Below the pieces are notes generated by a model. The model was not told where the DNA came from. It worked only from the letters and a program-made list of their open reading frames with translations, and ran no database searches. Below, piece by piece: positions 11,601 through 21,629 of a DNA stretch of 64,000 nucleotides. A program made the translations under genes and the position numbers. Within the stretch, counting starts at the first letter, position 1, and every line of letters starts with the position of its first letter. Origin of the DNA: Oreohelix idahoensis (lineage: Eukaryota > Mollusca > Gastropoda > Stylommatophora > Oreohelicidae); assembly GCA_024509875.1 (NCBI GenBank), contig JAMPIV010016242.1, forward strand, positions 62,001 through 126,000. The letters are read 5' to 3'.

Positions 11601-12635
11601 CTTATTAGACTTTCTAAAGCTAAATTCTTTACTAAACTAGACTTGTCGAAAGGTTATTGGCAAGTCCCACTGACGGAACACGCCAAACCTCTCACTGCTT
11701 TTTCGACACCTAGGGGTCTGTTTCAATGGAATTTTATGCCTTTCGGGCTTATGAACGCCCCAGCGACTTTCGTGCGCATGATGCGACGAATTCTATCAGA
11801 TCGTGCAGATGTCATCGCATATTTAGACGACATCTGTCTTTTCAGCGATACTTGGGAAGAACACTACTTGGGTCTAAAGGAATTGCTATCTACTCTACGT
11901 GAGCATAGTTTGACTGCAAAGCCCTCTAAAGCTTTTGTTGGGTTTAGTGAAATTTCCTTCCTAGGTCATCGAGTTGGTCATGGTCTGTTGAAGACAGAGG
12001 ACCAAAACATTTCGAAGATATTAAATATCTCGGTTCCGAAGACAAAAAAGCAAGTGCGTAGTCTCTTGGGATTGATACAATTCTATGGAAGATTCATTGA
12101 GAATCTGTCCTCCATTATGGCACCACTTTCATCGTTATTGAAAAAAGGTTCTCCTAATATGGTGCGTTGGTCCCAGGAATGCCAATCTTCATTGGATCAG
12201 GTTAAGAATTTGTTCTCATCTCATCCTATCTTAAGACTACCAACGATTGATAAGACTTTTGTTCTTCGTAGTGATGCCTCTTCCACTAGGATTGGAGCGG
12301 CACTAATGCAGGAATATTCAGGAACTCTGCATACTGTAATGTATACTTCTAGGAAGCTAAATGCGGCAGAAAGGAATTACTCGGTTTTAGACCGTGAATT
12401 GTTGGCTATGGTTTGGTCCATTCTTAAGCTACAAAGGTTCCTTCTGGGCGCGCATTTCTTTATGGAAACCGACCAAAAAGCTCTTACGGCTATGCAAAGT
12501 AAGGATTTGAAGAGCTCGAGATCTACTCGTTATGCTATTGCTCTTCAGCCTTTCCATTTCACGGTGCGAGCTATCCGTGGTTCGGATAATGTGATGGCGG
12601 ACATATTGTCCAGATGCCCACATGATTCCAGTTAA
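8694..12635 (+). CDS. pol: Element A Gag C-terminus/Pol polyprotein: nucleocapsid, protease, integrase, RT, RNase H
   Basis: 1313 residues; open from 8679, so the ATG at 8694 is probably not the true start. Residues 1-170: Gag tail and an Arg/Asn-rich nucleocapsid without a CCHC knuckle. About 205-225: Cys-x2-Cys-x13-Cys-x-His. Protease: FDSG at 254-257. Integrase: HHCC zinc domain around 445-490, then Asp520, Asp580 and Glu616 (D,D-35-E), and a GPY module near 755-785 (WKGPYTIV). RT: LCVDYRKLN, then YLDD with its first Asp at 1045, then GH. RNase H: Asp1194 in RSDAS, Glu in DRELLA, METDQKAL, and the final Asp in MADILSR. The polyprotein supplies processing, cDNA synthesis and insertion. No in-frame stop was seen. 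Confidence 0.9.
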   Translation: MEEYCCQYATAHPHATVSNSKVKEGLPAASATPYGPNFKKKFQGAQQNWNRGSNQNYTQKRSNPTHDGSSSMNWRQDGISRNFNGNNLRHFRKGYRNNNHSSFRDNHSRRQDYDDGEFRNRDSNRNDDYNRQYDNNYRGNDSRNNYRGNDNRGRPRFNKKRPFQQANSAQQEFDGACNTVNDSGNSRAITGCAFDFGRATECPQCLTLFDSSTVSTLSCGHPLPALPATVAHDGRGSLILHKGLINDRLVSVLFDSGCTTVGVRESLIDPCCATGKTIKCVTFGSTMESYPTAIIRIDTPFFTGDVHACLLPNPIADLIIGRIHGVKECTPQQISSWEEKNIQTVNAVVTRAQALNPPTSSDNSNEVDSQDEHLVISHDSFVKRQEEDPSLKKFFLLAKKGDPNQNTNHKSYITMKNGILVRMVQHSDKSMHSQILVPKCMRALILQHAHDSQCAGHMGFSRTKTGVLASFFWPFVNKDIRIYCRSCKICQEVKSRGPRHAAPIQAADIPIRPFQKMAIDIIGPFKIKSARGHQFILTCVDMCTRWPEAIPLKSISTVDIADALWLIFSRLGFPGEILSDHGTQLISDVMSQVMATLDIKRSLSSIYHPMSNGLVERLNRTLKNLLGKITEDHPEDWDRVLPAVLFAYREVPNEHTGFSPFELVFGAQPRGPMSLLHDLITSDNIDDDTQSSYEYVISLREKIIESCRLATSSSEFAKEKARRFANKKRRLRQLCPGDKAYVLLPSRENRLLISWKGPYTIVSKISDVDYIVDVDGKHKTFHINMLTEFIERPDYLQPIFQATDDSPVQHGHISSLSVIQDEETIFSDVNLPLPAIPLNSTESWRDVTISSNLSFEEQRQVSSTLQSYQDVLTDIPGHTDVIEHDIILTDRNPIRVRPYPIPIHFQAQVEKELDEMIQLQIIEPSTSAYSSSIVIVRKKDNNIRLCVDYRKLNQVTKFDAEPMPLLDDLLIRLSKAKFFTKLDLSKGYWQVPLTEHAKPLTAFSTPRGLFQWNFMPFGLMNAPATFVRMMRRILSDRADVIAYLDDICLFSDTWEEHYLGLKELLSTLREHSLTAKPSKAFVGFSEISFLGHRVGHGLLKTEDQNISKILNISVPKTKKQVRSLLGLIQFYGRFIENLSSIMAPLSSLLKKGSPNMVRWSQECQSSLDQVKNLFSSHPILRLPTIDKTFVLRSDASSTRIGAALMQEYSGTLHTVMYTSRKLNAAERNYSVLDRELLAMVWSILKLQRFLLGAHFFMETDQKALTAMQSKDLKSSRSTRYAIALQPFHFTVRAIRGSDNVMADILSRCPHDSS

Positions 12636-13042
12636 ATCTTGTGTCCTAGTTTTTCCTGATACACTTTCAGACTTTTGTCTGTCCTTAATATCCTAATATG
12701 TTGTAATACAAATGTATTTGGATGATGTTTAGATAATTTAACAAATTTCATTTTGTCCATCCATCAGTGATATGTTGCTAATATAGCATTGTAATTCATG
12801 ACATTTGTATATTGCTATAATTATAGTATTTAGTAATGATTGATATATGATTGGTATTGCCAGCAACTTAGGTTTCTTTAATGGTACCCCCTTAGTTTGT
12901 TTGGCTTAAAGGAGATATTTTCTCCTATGTTGGGAGATGATTTGTATCCTCTTCAGACGCTTTGTTTATGCGTCTATTGTACCTGATATTAGGTTCATTT
13001 TTTCATGAGCACATAAGTGATACTAGAACATATTGCCTAGTC
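12636..13042 (+). other. Element A 3' untranslated region with two hairpins
   Basis: Non-coding, 407 bp. Two short inverted repeats are visible: GGAGA/TCTCC at about 12911-12925 and AGACGC/GCGTCT at about 12955-12976. No polypurine tract touches the LTR start at 13043; the nearest purine-rich stretch is AAAGGAGA near 12908. Confidence 0.5.
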
Positions 13043-13717
13043 TGTTGTGCTCAAGGTAGCCATCCAAGACTATTAGTCTTCATACCATCCAGAAATCCAG
13101 TGACGAAGATATATTGTGGGAGCCGCAGATTGGCGGCATGTTTATGTCTACAATAAGCATTACTGCAGGGTTGATGGTAACCTGCTTATCAGAAGTACAC
13201 AGCCGACGTCAGAACGAGGCCTGTGTTTTCGGCTATTATACTACAGCCTGATAATGTGCAATTGGCGGGGAATGCCAAGTTGCACCTATGTGTCAAAGTG
13301 ATTAAGGTATCTGACGCGTTTAGTCAGTAATCCCAGGGCGACGCCACGAACTGTCCTTATGGAAGAACATTGTATTGACCATGCACGAATATTCAAATGT
13401 TTACCAGCTTGCTGAATGCCTAATGTATACCTATCGATTTCCGGTCAGCATGACCTTGTTTACACTGACTGTTCCTGTTGATACCATGTGTGTTCTCGTC
13501 AATAAATGTTTTGAAACGTGTCTGCAGTGTCCAAGCATCCTTGACTACTGCATGTGAGTGTATGGGTTGCAGGGTCTACATACATAAGAGCCTAAACACA
13601 TTCGCGCCTTCATTCGCACCCACACTCAGTTCATCATCCGCTCGCACTACACACCTAACAACATGTATACTGTCTTGGGCCAGTGATCACCTCAACAAGA
13701 GAAAAAGTACAGTTACA
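13043..13717 (+). repeat. Element A 3' LTR (675 bp)
   Basis: Same sequence as 5313-5987 as far as can be read, with AATAAA at 13501-13506. Downstream sequence begins GTTAG and does not match the left flank. Confidence 0.9.
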
Positions 13718-14034
13718 GTTAGTGAGTCATTTTTTTTGGTTGATAGGCGGTCAGTTTAGTTAGGTAAGATTACGTACATATTTCAGCGAACTTCGAGGGG
13801 AGTCTATTTTCTTTTATTCCCCCCCCCCCGGTCCAGCAGGGGGAATAACTCTTCGTCGCTAGTGGATTAGCAGAGTTAAGATAATGTTATGGCGGGTAAC
13901 GGAAAGCGCTAACGATTGAGTTCGATTTTTAATTTATAAAGCAGTCTTTAGATTACGTCAGAAGTGGATTCGAAGCGGATTTTGGGAGTCGATGCTAGAA
14001 ACTATGACTCACCGCGTCGGTCTTGCATCAGAAT
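13718..14034. other. Unassigned flank right of element A
   Basis: No gene seen. A run of ten or more C lies near 13820-13830 beside GGTCCAGCAGGGGG. Confidence 0.4.
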
Positions 14035-14224
14035 CTTCTTCTTCTTCTTCTTCCGTCCTTAGCCACCGACCGTCAAAGCAGTCAGTGGCCATTACGCCTA
14101 GTGGCGTCTTAGGGCAACAGCAGATAGGTTTTCTTTGCCATTGTTTCCCATCACGCCTATTGGCGTCTTTAGGGCAACGGCAAATCAATCCATTTGCTGT
14201 TGTTTCCGTAATCGAAGTGACTAT
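14035..14224 (-). mobile_element. (GAA)n-tailed SINE, copy 2 (5'-truncated)
   Basis: Minus-strand copy of the family at 2881-3095; on the plus strand it starts with (CTT)n and ends near TCGAAGTGACTA. A perfect 12-bp duplication TTGCATCAGAAT flanks it at 14023-14034 and 14225-14236. It lacks about 27 bp of the 5' end present in copies 1 and 3, as expected for incomplete reverse transcription. Both hairpin units are present. Confidence 0.8.
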
Positions 14225-14615
14225 TTGCATCAGAATATGGGCACTATATATGCAGGGCCAAATTAGTAGTTAGTGCTCCCAAGTCCAAGAATTTTATTGC
14301 CGTGAATAGCGTCAGTTCAGTCTGCCAGATCTTGGATATTCTGATAGTCTGGGTACGTTCGTAAACTTAATTAGTGGTGTAAGAATTTTAGCTAAAAGAT
14401 TTAGCAAGTAAGAGTAAGCTTCCTTCTGTGATTTAATTTTATTGTTAGTCAGTAGTTGCCATCCATTGCCGACTTCTACAAAGCTAGAGCCCGTGTAGCG
14501 TAAGTTTTGTTGTAATTATACTATGTCTAGCTAACGAGTTCAGAGTAACCCCATTTGATTATGATAAATAGAAGTGTATGTACGTGGGGTTTTTGTGGGT
14601 ATAATCAATGTAATT

Positions 14616-14797
14616 CAGAAGGAGAAGGGGTGAGGAATGTTTAGTATTATGAAATATGGTGTAGGCATTTGCGTGTTAATAAGTTGTGCTATTTGATAAT
14701 GTAGGTCAGAAGGAAAAGGGGTGAAGAGTGTTTAGTATTATGATATAATGGTGTATGCATTGGTGTGCTAAATAATTTGTTTAATTTGATAACCTTC
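14616..14797. repeat. Diverged tandem duplication, two units of 91 bp
   Basis: CAGAAGGAGAAGGGGTGA at 14616 recurs as CAGAAGGAAAAGGGGTGA at 14707, each followed by TTTAGTATTATG and a GGTGTA.GCATT block. Confidence 0.75.
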
Positions 14798-14869
14798 CAT
14801 GGGCTGCTTTTAATTAAGAATGAAATTATTCAGTAAAGTTATAATATTGGGATACAGCGAAGCAGTGTT

Positions 14870-15356
14870 GTGACGCATATACGCCGAGGTCATGATCGGA
14901 GCCTCAGACACAGTCAGGTCAGCCGTGCCTGGGTTAGGCGAAATAGACAAGCTATTGGATTGTGCAGGGGAGGAGAAGGAGTGAGCGTTAAGTCTGACCC
15001 GAGGGCAGAAATAATACTTAGAGATGGGAGCTTGTATTTAGGGAAGTTTTATCATGGTATGGGAAACGGGGTGTAGGTAAATCTTGGTTGTTAATGTGGT
15101 TTGAATTATGTATTTTTTGAATTGATGTAAAATAGTTGTTACTTTGTCTTACAGCGATTCACGGCGGAGTGTAGGTAACGCTAAGCCTGCAACGGACTTT
15201 GCCTTCTCAGAGACGGAGGCAAGAGACAACATCGTAATTGAAGAGAACTGGGGTACGCGCAAAGTAACTGGCGCCCTAGTTACGTCAGCAATACGGAGAG
15301 GCATTAGAAGTTCTCATGACGTGAGGAAATCTATACCTCAGCGTGAAATTGCCTAA
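14870..15356 (+). other. Possible short two-exon transcript, function unknown
   Basis: Two modest open frames (14870-15076, Arg-rich, 68 residues; 15144-15356, 70 residues) are separated by a stretch with intron-like ends: a donor-like TAG|GTAAAT at about 15075 and a T-rich acceptor TTTGTCTTACAG ending at 15153. A possible AATAAA follows at about 15432. The protein sequences match nothing I recognise, and the first frame closes exactly at the putative donor, so a simple join is not assured. Low confidence. Confidence 0.2.
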
Positions 15357-16329
15357 GAATTATAGCTCTTAAGCTTGTGCGGTCCACAACCGAACAGGCT
15401 ACTTTGCCTGGTACTGTTTACATACTGCCACAATAAAGCATTAGGCCATAACCCGAAGCGGTTTAAATCGTCGTTTGGGTGTGTAGAATTGAGTTGCCAT
15501 CATTTCTAGATCTACAGCCAGGAGAAAAAAAATATTTAGTCACCAAGGGTCCCTTCATCAGTATTCTGGAGAGGAGAGAGGGAGATCATACCTTTCTAAA
15601 AGCTAACAGGAGGAGGTACCTGACGAAGGGAAACGCATCTGAGCTTTAGACAAAGACGATAGCGTCCGGAAGGCAGCGAACTGAAGGAGAGGGGAGAGAG
15701 TGGAGTTAGTTGTTTTTCCCCCGGAACTGTTGAGTTAGATAATAATTGGAGGAGAGCCCAGGTTTTAAGTAGAATATCACTTATGCTTCTTGTTGCGTAC
15801 AATAATGAAGCACCTAAAAGGAGATGGTCTCTTAGGTGGCATTAATATCAAAATGAACTACAGTATAATATGGAATTTTTTAGCCTTTATAATTTAGCAC
15901 TTATAATAATTTAATTTGAATTGCTTCCATGGAATTCTTGTTAGTTTAGGGGTTTGTTTGTTTTATTTTGACAACAGGAAACATACACACACAAAAAAAA
16001 GGCTCTGGTCCAAAACGGAAACACGCATTCAACGCATTCTGTACATTTAAATCAATGTTCTCTGCTCAGTATCTTTATATTTATTTTGGTCAGTATTCTC
16101 TGACATATGTTAAAAAAAAAAAAAGACTCCGCTCCAAAACGGAAACGGAAATTCATTCTAATTTAAATCAATGTTCTACTGTTTTTAAGACTTTTCTTAC
16201 AGTAACTCAGGACCCCGGTAAGGCTGGTTCTAATGCAATTTCTCTAGGTCAAGATGAATTTTGCAGTATCAGCTCTCATACATCTAGTCTGCTCTTGTAA
16301 ACTACTGGATTCGTTGTGTGTGTCCTGTT
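15357..16329. other. Unassigned; contains a diverged direct repeat
   Basis: No gene recognised. An A-run followed by 'ctctggtccaaaacggaaac' near 15993 recurs as 'ctccgctccaaaacggaaac' near 16120, each followed by a 'TTTAAATCAATGTTCT' block: an old duplication of about 125 bp. Confidence 0.5.
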
Positions 16330-16911
16330 CTTGAAATTTCACCTCTATATAAACTCAAATTGCGGGTGTATAGGAGAGCAGATACGTCACGCATTCTTTG
16401 TCGACTCAAAATTCTCCAACGGAGGGTAAAAATATGGCAGATGTGCTTTTCTAGTAACGAGGATCCCATCCGTTCTGTCCATCCACTTCACCTTTCACTT
16501 TGACCCTTATAGCTTTAGTAGTAGCTTATTTTCGGCATCTTTTGTGTGAAAGTTTGACTCCAATTCGAGCATTCTTCCGTTTTATCTCTACTTGTATATA
16601 CGCCTTTGCGTGTCCGCTTCTTCGATAATTCACGCAATTTTGCTAATTACTCTGCAAATATGGCAATGGGTGATATACTAAGGAAGTTCATACCTGACTT
16701 CCACCTGCTCCTAAGTTGTGATAAAGGGTGAATCCTTTCCCATTAGCAGTTTGAACATTCCCGTATCTCGCCATGTTGAATGTTTCTTGGCGATTTTGGG
16801 AAACTGTGATTGGTGAAGCGAAATAATCTGATTGGTCGAGTGAGATAATACACAGGGGATTCCCCTTTATGGTGACATCAACCATCAGAGAATTTAACAG
16901 AGTTCACGACA
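16330..16911 (-). mobile_element. Relic right half of a C-type LTR
   Basis: GGAGAGCAGATACGTCAC at 16373-16390 is identical to 18 bases inside both LTRs of element C (27475-27492), and in both places a TATATAAA-type box lies about 20 bp to its left. TTGGCGATTT at 16787-16796 also recurs in the C LTR, 129 bp from its end; here it is 124 bp from CACGACA at 16911. The spacing from TATA to the right end is about 560 bp versus 551 bp in C. The left half was not found. Confidence 0.5.
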
Positions 16912-18321
16912 GTAACAATAATATTTTAAAATATTACAAACAAAGAAAAAATTGAAAATTCGTCTTTTTGGGGTTTTAAGGCCAGAAAACCTAATTTAGG
17001 CCCAAGAGCACTAGTTTAAAATCATTCCGCCATCGAGACAAATCCATCTATACGTAGACGCAAAATAAATGGAATCCTTTTTTTTTTTTGTGCATTTTGA
17101 AGCCTGAAAACATGATACAAGCTTCAGAGCACAACTCTAAAGTCTTTCAGCCATTGAGACGAATCCATTGATATAAGATAAGCCTGGTTGTTATGAGTAA
17201 AATTCATAACGATTATGTGTGGAGTATCTTCAGCTCGACAGAGCTCCATTTCTTATATTTTATTACGGATTGACTCAAAATAAACGGAAATGACGTCATA
17301 CGGGATAGCACGGTAGCAAACGCCAATTTGAGCAGAAGTTTTGGTTTTATCGTCTGCAAGGGAGAGATGCCGATTGTGTTTTAATGCAAGAGGTCGCATA
17401 TGTGTTTGCTCCTGCAGTCTACTGTGTTTTCCCTGAGTTTTTACCATCACTAGGGCACCAACATACTCAGCTGAGATGTCCCTAGTTTATTTGCATGCCG
17501 GGTAGTAATTTTTCAATATTATGTCGAATCTGTCGAGATATTAAACTTATAACAATGCAAGGACAGCTTTTACATAGATGAACGGACTGCCTAACGATAT
17601 TATGAAGACTGCACATTACTGCCGTTGCCATGAGGCACGAACACTTGTTATAATTGATGGAGCATGTACTAGTACCTGAATAAATTGTATCTCGTGAACT
17701 GTAAAGAGGTGTTGATCAACTAATTGGCATTCCAGTTGACACGTGTCTGTAGACATACCCCTATGTGTTTATTTGGCCACGGACTTTGTTCCGCTTATTA
17801 TATAAATTTCAACTGATAGACGGCACGCATCACTGGTTTACAATGAAAATTCTAAGTATATATAGCGGACAAACAGACAAACAGACATTAAAGAAATATA
17901 GATAAGATAGTTGTTGTGCCCACATAAGGAGCGCTCCACTTAATTTGTGCTAGAGGCCCACTTATATGATAGTTACGCCACTGGTGTGCAGGCCTCATAA
18001 ACCGTGTGTTTAAATCATTCACAACACCCGAGATACAAGGATGTACACGGTGTGTGTGTATACCTGCTTTCTGCTATATAATTCGTTAAGCAAACACAAA
18101 TAGCTCAAGAATAGTTTTGCATGAACACCGGTACAAAACTATGTTGCGATAAAAATAGAAACAGGACACATGCTACGACACAAATACATAACAAATCTAA
18201 TCAAACAATAACCACACCCGTCACTATCGTTCTCACCAGCGTTGCCACTCATAGATGGATTCACCTAGAATAAATCTAGATGAGAAATACATGATACGGT
18301 ATCATAAATCTTGGCAGCAAC
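16912..18321. other. Unassigned left flank of element B
   Basis: No gene recognised. An old duplication of about 120 bp runs from about 16980 to 17180 (CAGAAAACCTAATTTAGGCC... and CTGAAAACATGATACAAGCT..., both ending near GAGAC.AATCCAT). A perfect TGACGTCA lies near 17290. Confidence 0.4.
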
Positions 18322-20772
18322 TGTCGTGAAACATTCTAAATCCACATATCTAAATTAAAAAGTAAATGTAAAGCCTAACGAATTAATTCAATAAAAGGAA
18401 AGAAGAATGGTGAAAGACCAGTGCTTTCTAAATGGCATACGCCAGCGTGTATACCTCCGAAATGGCTGAACAATAAAAACCCTTTTTTATGCTTCGTCTG
18501 CATAATTGTAACGCTTTCACGTTTGATAGTAAAGCCTACAGCAGCATACACGCGTTTCAAAAAAACAATACAACGTGTACTGTATTTCTTAGAAAACCTT
18601 GAGACAGACACACTGCATAATGACCTGGATTAATATTCCATTAATTTCATTTTATACACTGCGTAACTAAAAGACAGACGGCCTTAGAAGAGAGAGAGAG
18701 AGAAGGAGGAACGCATTCAATACTAACACGCCGTCTCGCGATATACAATTAATGCCACCCCCAAGCGAAAGGCATGAAGCACTAACTTTTTTTTCTTCAA
18801 ATAAACAGTGACAAAAACACTACCAATACACGGTTAGGTTTTAAAAAACATGTTTAATGCTTATTAGGAAACATGACATTCTACTGTTTTACGTCTGAAA
18901 TCCTGACAGTACAGAAGACACCCCATAGTTTGGAAGTGAGGAGGTGGTAACAGCACGACTATCCTAGAAGAAAATACATATTTTGAACGCAGCCACTTAG
19001 CTGCAGTAAAACTTATATATTTGGGTGCCTTAGGACTTGCTGACAAAGAATATGTTAGGTGTTAAGCAATTAGTCTAGGAATTAACAAATTATAGCCAAA
19101 ATAAAATAGTGAGGGTGTCTGACAGCACCAGATCATAATTGCTCAGTGGCATGTTTTAAAACCACTATTTTACAGGAAATAGGCCAACAAGTTAAATCCG
19201 ATTTGATTGGCTAGAAGAATATGTAAGCCTAAACATGATTAGTCGATTGCAAATACTATTTTTGGTTGTTACGGGAAACAGTAGGAAGGGTACTTTTTTT
19301 CAAATACTTTTGTAAACATGGTCTTATTGGCTAGACCATTTAATATAGTCAATTAGGAGCGTCTGTTCAGTGCCACATTTTGAAAATAAACTTACTGAGA
19401 AGCAAGTGCGTTGAGATCCAGCTCATATTTTTCTAATGAAAGCCTGGGACAGAGGCAGATCGGAATTGTGCCATAATTCATCGCCAGTCAACGTATTTGT
19501 TTAATATTTCATGAATTGTGGTAAGCTTGACATATTTGATATCTTTTAGATGAAAAATTGAATGTGAATTGATAAATTAGGTCTGTCTGTGTGTAGTGCA
19601 GTAGCAACCATGAGGAAAAGCCTAGATATTGCTCCACCAGGAACAAAACTTGTCGGAGAGGAGTATAACTGCATAGGCCTATGTGGGATTGCCAAATAGT
19701 ACTATGACACCTATCTTATTGAATATAAGGAAATAATGCTGAAATTGCAGAGGCGTTGTAACCATTAGGGAGAGGAATACTGGTGAATGTGTTACATGAG
19801 AAGCTAACAGTTGGCCTACTGCGCTCAACTCGGTGTTTGTTATGTATTGTGCTTCAGTGTGGAAATAGATTATAAATTAGTTCTGAAGGGAGGTACAACC
19901 TTCTTGTTTCAGGGACCGAGGTCCTAACGTATTGAAGCAGCACCTGGTCTGAGTTTTGCTGAATCCAGAGGCTGGTAGCATACTCCTGGGTCAATATATC
20001 GACCAGTGTGGTTTCTCAAGAACACGGTGAAGCAAGCGAGCAGTGGAGACTGTTTCCTGCCGCTCACACAGAAGTTAAGAGTGTGTGGCCAGAGAAGCTC
20101 AATCTTGTGTATAACCCCCCTCTAACAGTGACTTTACCTTAATTCAAGAGGGACATTTATTTGTTTCAAATCAAAAGAAACTGTGAACATTACCAATATT
20201 ATTTCCACCAGAAACAAACACTTGAAGTCATGATGACAAACAACAACTTAGCTTGACAAGCCAGTATTACCTCATAGTACCACCGCACAACTTACACACA
20301 TATTGCAATAATAATATATGTCAATACAAAGATCCTATCTATAAATTGTGTACATATAACTTATGATTACATTTGAGTGTGATTCCTGGTTCACTTTGTA
20401 GTTGAATCAGGATATCTATTATTGACAGGAATTAATACATATTTTTAAAAGTTACCCTTGACTTATTAAGATAGTCTTATAGAGTGTTATATGTATGTGA
20501 GTGTCACAGTGTTGTAAAGTATTGTGGATTAAATTAAATTGTTTATCTGTCCGTTGGTTGTTGTGAACATACACTTCATCACTTTCATAACCCTAGACAT
20601 TCAACGTAGTCATCACAATATTCCAGAATAATTCTGACTGAGGTATAAATGTGGTAGCAAAGTAAGGTCATCTGTAATACACAACCCTTATTAGATACAG
20701 ATACCTTCACAGCTGATCTCAGTCAGTACACTAAGTCCCCTATAAATATTTGTATCATCCCACTTTACCACA
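18322..20772 (+). repeat. Element B 5' LTR (2451 bp)
   Basis: TGTCGTGAAACATTC... to ...CACTTTACCACA. Unusually long for a Ty3-type element. A diverged relative forms the LTRs of element E. Short frames shared by both B LTRs (for example 18864-19046, minus) show no recognisable protein. Confidence 0.95.
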
Positions 20773-20777
20773 TATAT

Positions 20778-20795
20778 TGGGGTCTCGCTCCCGGG
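20778..20795 (+). promoter_or_regulatory. Element B primer binding site, proline-tRNA-like
   Basis: TGGGGTCTCGCTCCCGGG begins five bases after the LTR. It resembles the TGGGGGCTCGTC site of element C (30724-30741), which is the proline-tRNA type. Confidence 0.6.
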
Positions 20796-20948
20796 ATATT
20801 GAACCTTCTCCTATTATATATATTGGGAATAATAAAAATTTAAAAGGTATCCTTGGGTGGAAAATAAATAAGGTTGAGCTCTCAGTGCCTGTGGTTGTCC
20901 TTAGATAGTTATTTATAGATTGAATTGTTTACATTTGCCTGTTAGAAA

Positions 20949-21629
20949 ATGGCGGACCTAGCAAAATTTCGATCTGCTGCTGTGCAGGCTGCTGTGCAGG
21001 CTGCTAAAGAGTTAGGAATAGACGGGCAAGCTATGATTGCTTATGTCACTACTGAATGTGACAAATATATTGAACGTGAAGAAAGAAAATTTGAAACAGA
21101 AAGAAAATTAGAATCGGAAAGATTAGAAAAAGAAGCTGAAAGAAAGTTAGAGGCTGAAAAAGAAATTAAGAGGTTGCAGATTGAGGCTGATAAAGAGGCT
21201 AGGGCATCAGAGGAAAGAAGGCAAGCTGCCGAAAGGGAAGACAAGCGATTGGCTGCAGAAAGGGAAGCAGAAGAAAGAAGGCAGGCTGCACAGAGGGAAG
21301 CAGAAAAGGAGGAGAAAAGATTACAAAGGGAACATGAGTTACGACTAAGGGAGTTTGAGTTTCAAAGCCATGCTCCTGAAAATGGTGCCAGTCCCTTTAC
21401 CTCTGATGCCATCGCTAGTCAGGGAGCCTCAACCTCAGCTATGAACTTTCATTTAGATCATTTTGTTGAGAAAGAAGATGATATCGAGAGCTATCTAAAT
21501 AGATATGAACTGTTAGCTACCATGTATGGGTTAGAGAGAGAAAGGTGGAGCTTAAAGTTATCACAAGGGCTTCGTGGTACGGCTTATGAAGTTTTTGCCA
21601 AACTGAGCAGAGATGATCAAGAAAATTGA
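20949..21629 (+). pseudogene. gag: Element B Gag, N-terminal part (frameshifted)
   Basis: Starts MADLAKFRSAAVQ, matching Gag of E (55004) and C (30472). Residues about 38-140 form a Glu/Lys/Arg-rich coiled coil; about 165-226 the first part of the capsid (YLNRYELLATMYGLERERW). Compared with element E, two nucleotides are missing near 21624, so the frame runs into TGA at 21627. The remaining capsid continues in the frame opened at 21613. Not a functional Gag as it stands. Confidence 0.9.

Larger units (their letters stand above)
5313..13717 (+). mobile_element. Element A: nearly intact Gmr1-like Ty3/gypsy LTR retrotransposon
   Basis: An 8.4-kb element: 5' LTR (5313-5987), long leader, gag (7642-8688), pol (8694-12635), 3' LTR (13043-13717). 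The pol order is protease, integrase, RT, RNase H. Integrase ahead of RT defines the Gmr1-like branch. All catalytic residues I looked for are present, and the two LTRs look identical by eye, so the insertion is recent. Oddities: gag and pol are joined only through a -1 frame change on a run of seven A; no 5-bp target duplication is visible (ATATA on the left, GTTAG on the right); and no good polypurine tract precedes the 3' LTR. Confidence 0.9.

Noticed and set aside
17287..17300. TGACGTCA as a functional CRE promoter
   Set aside because: An isolated 8-base match with no gene or TATA box nearby.
18864..19046. Minus-strand 60-codon frame in both B LTRs (also 33407-33589)
   Set aside because: Repeated only because the LTR is repeated; no recognisable protein and no conserved counterpart in the E LTR.
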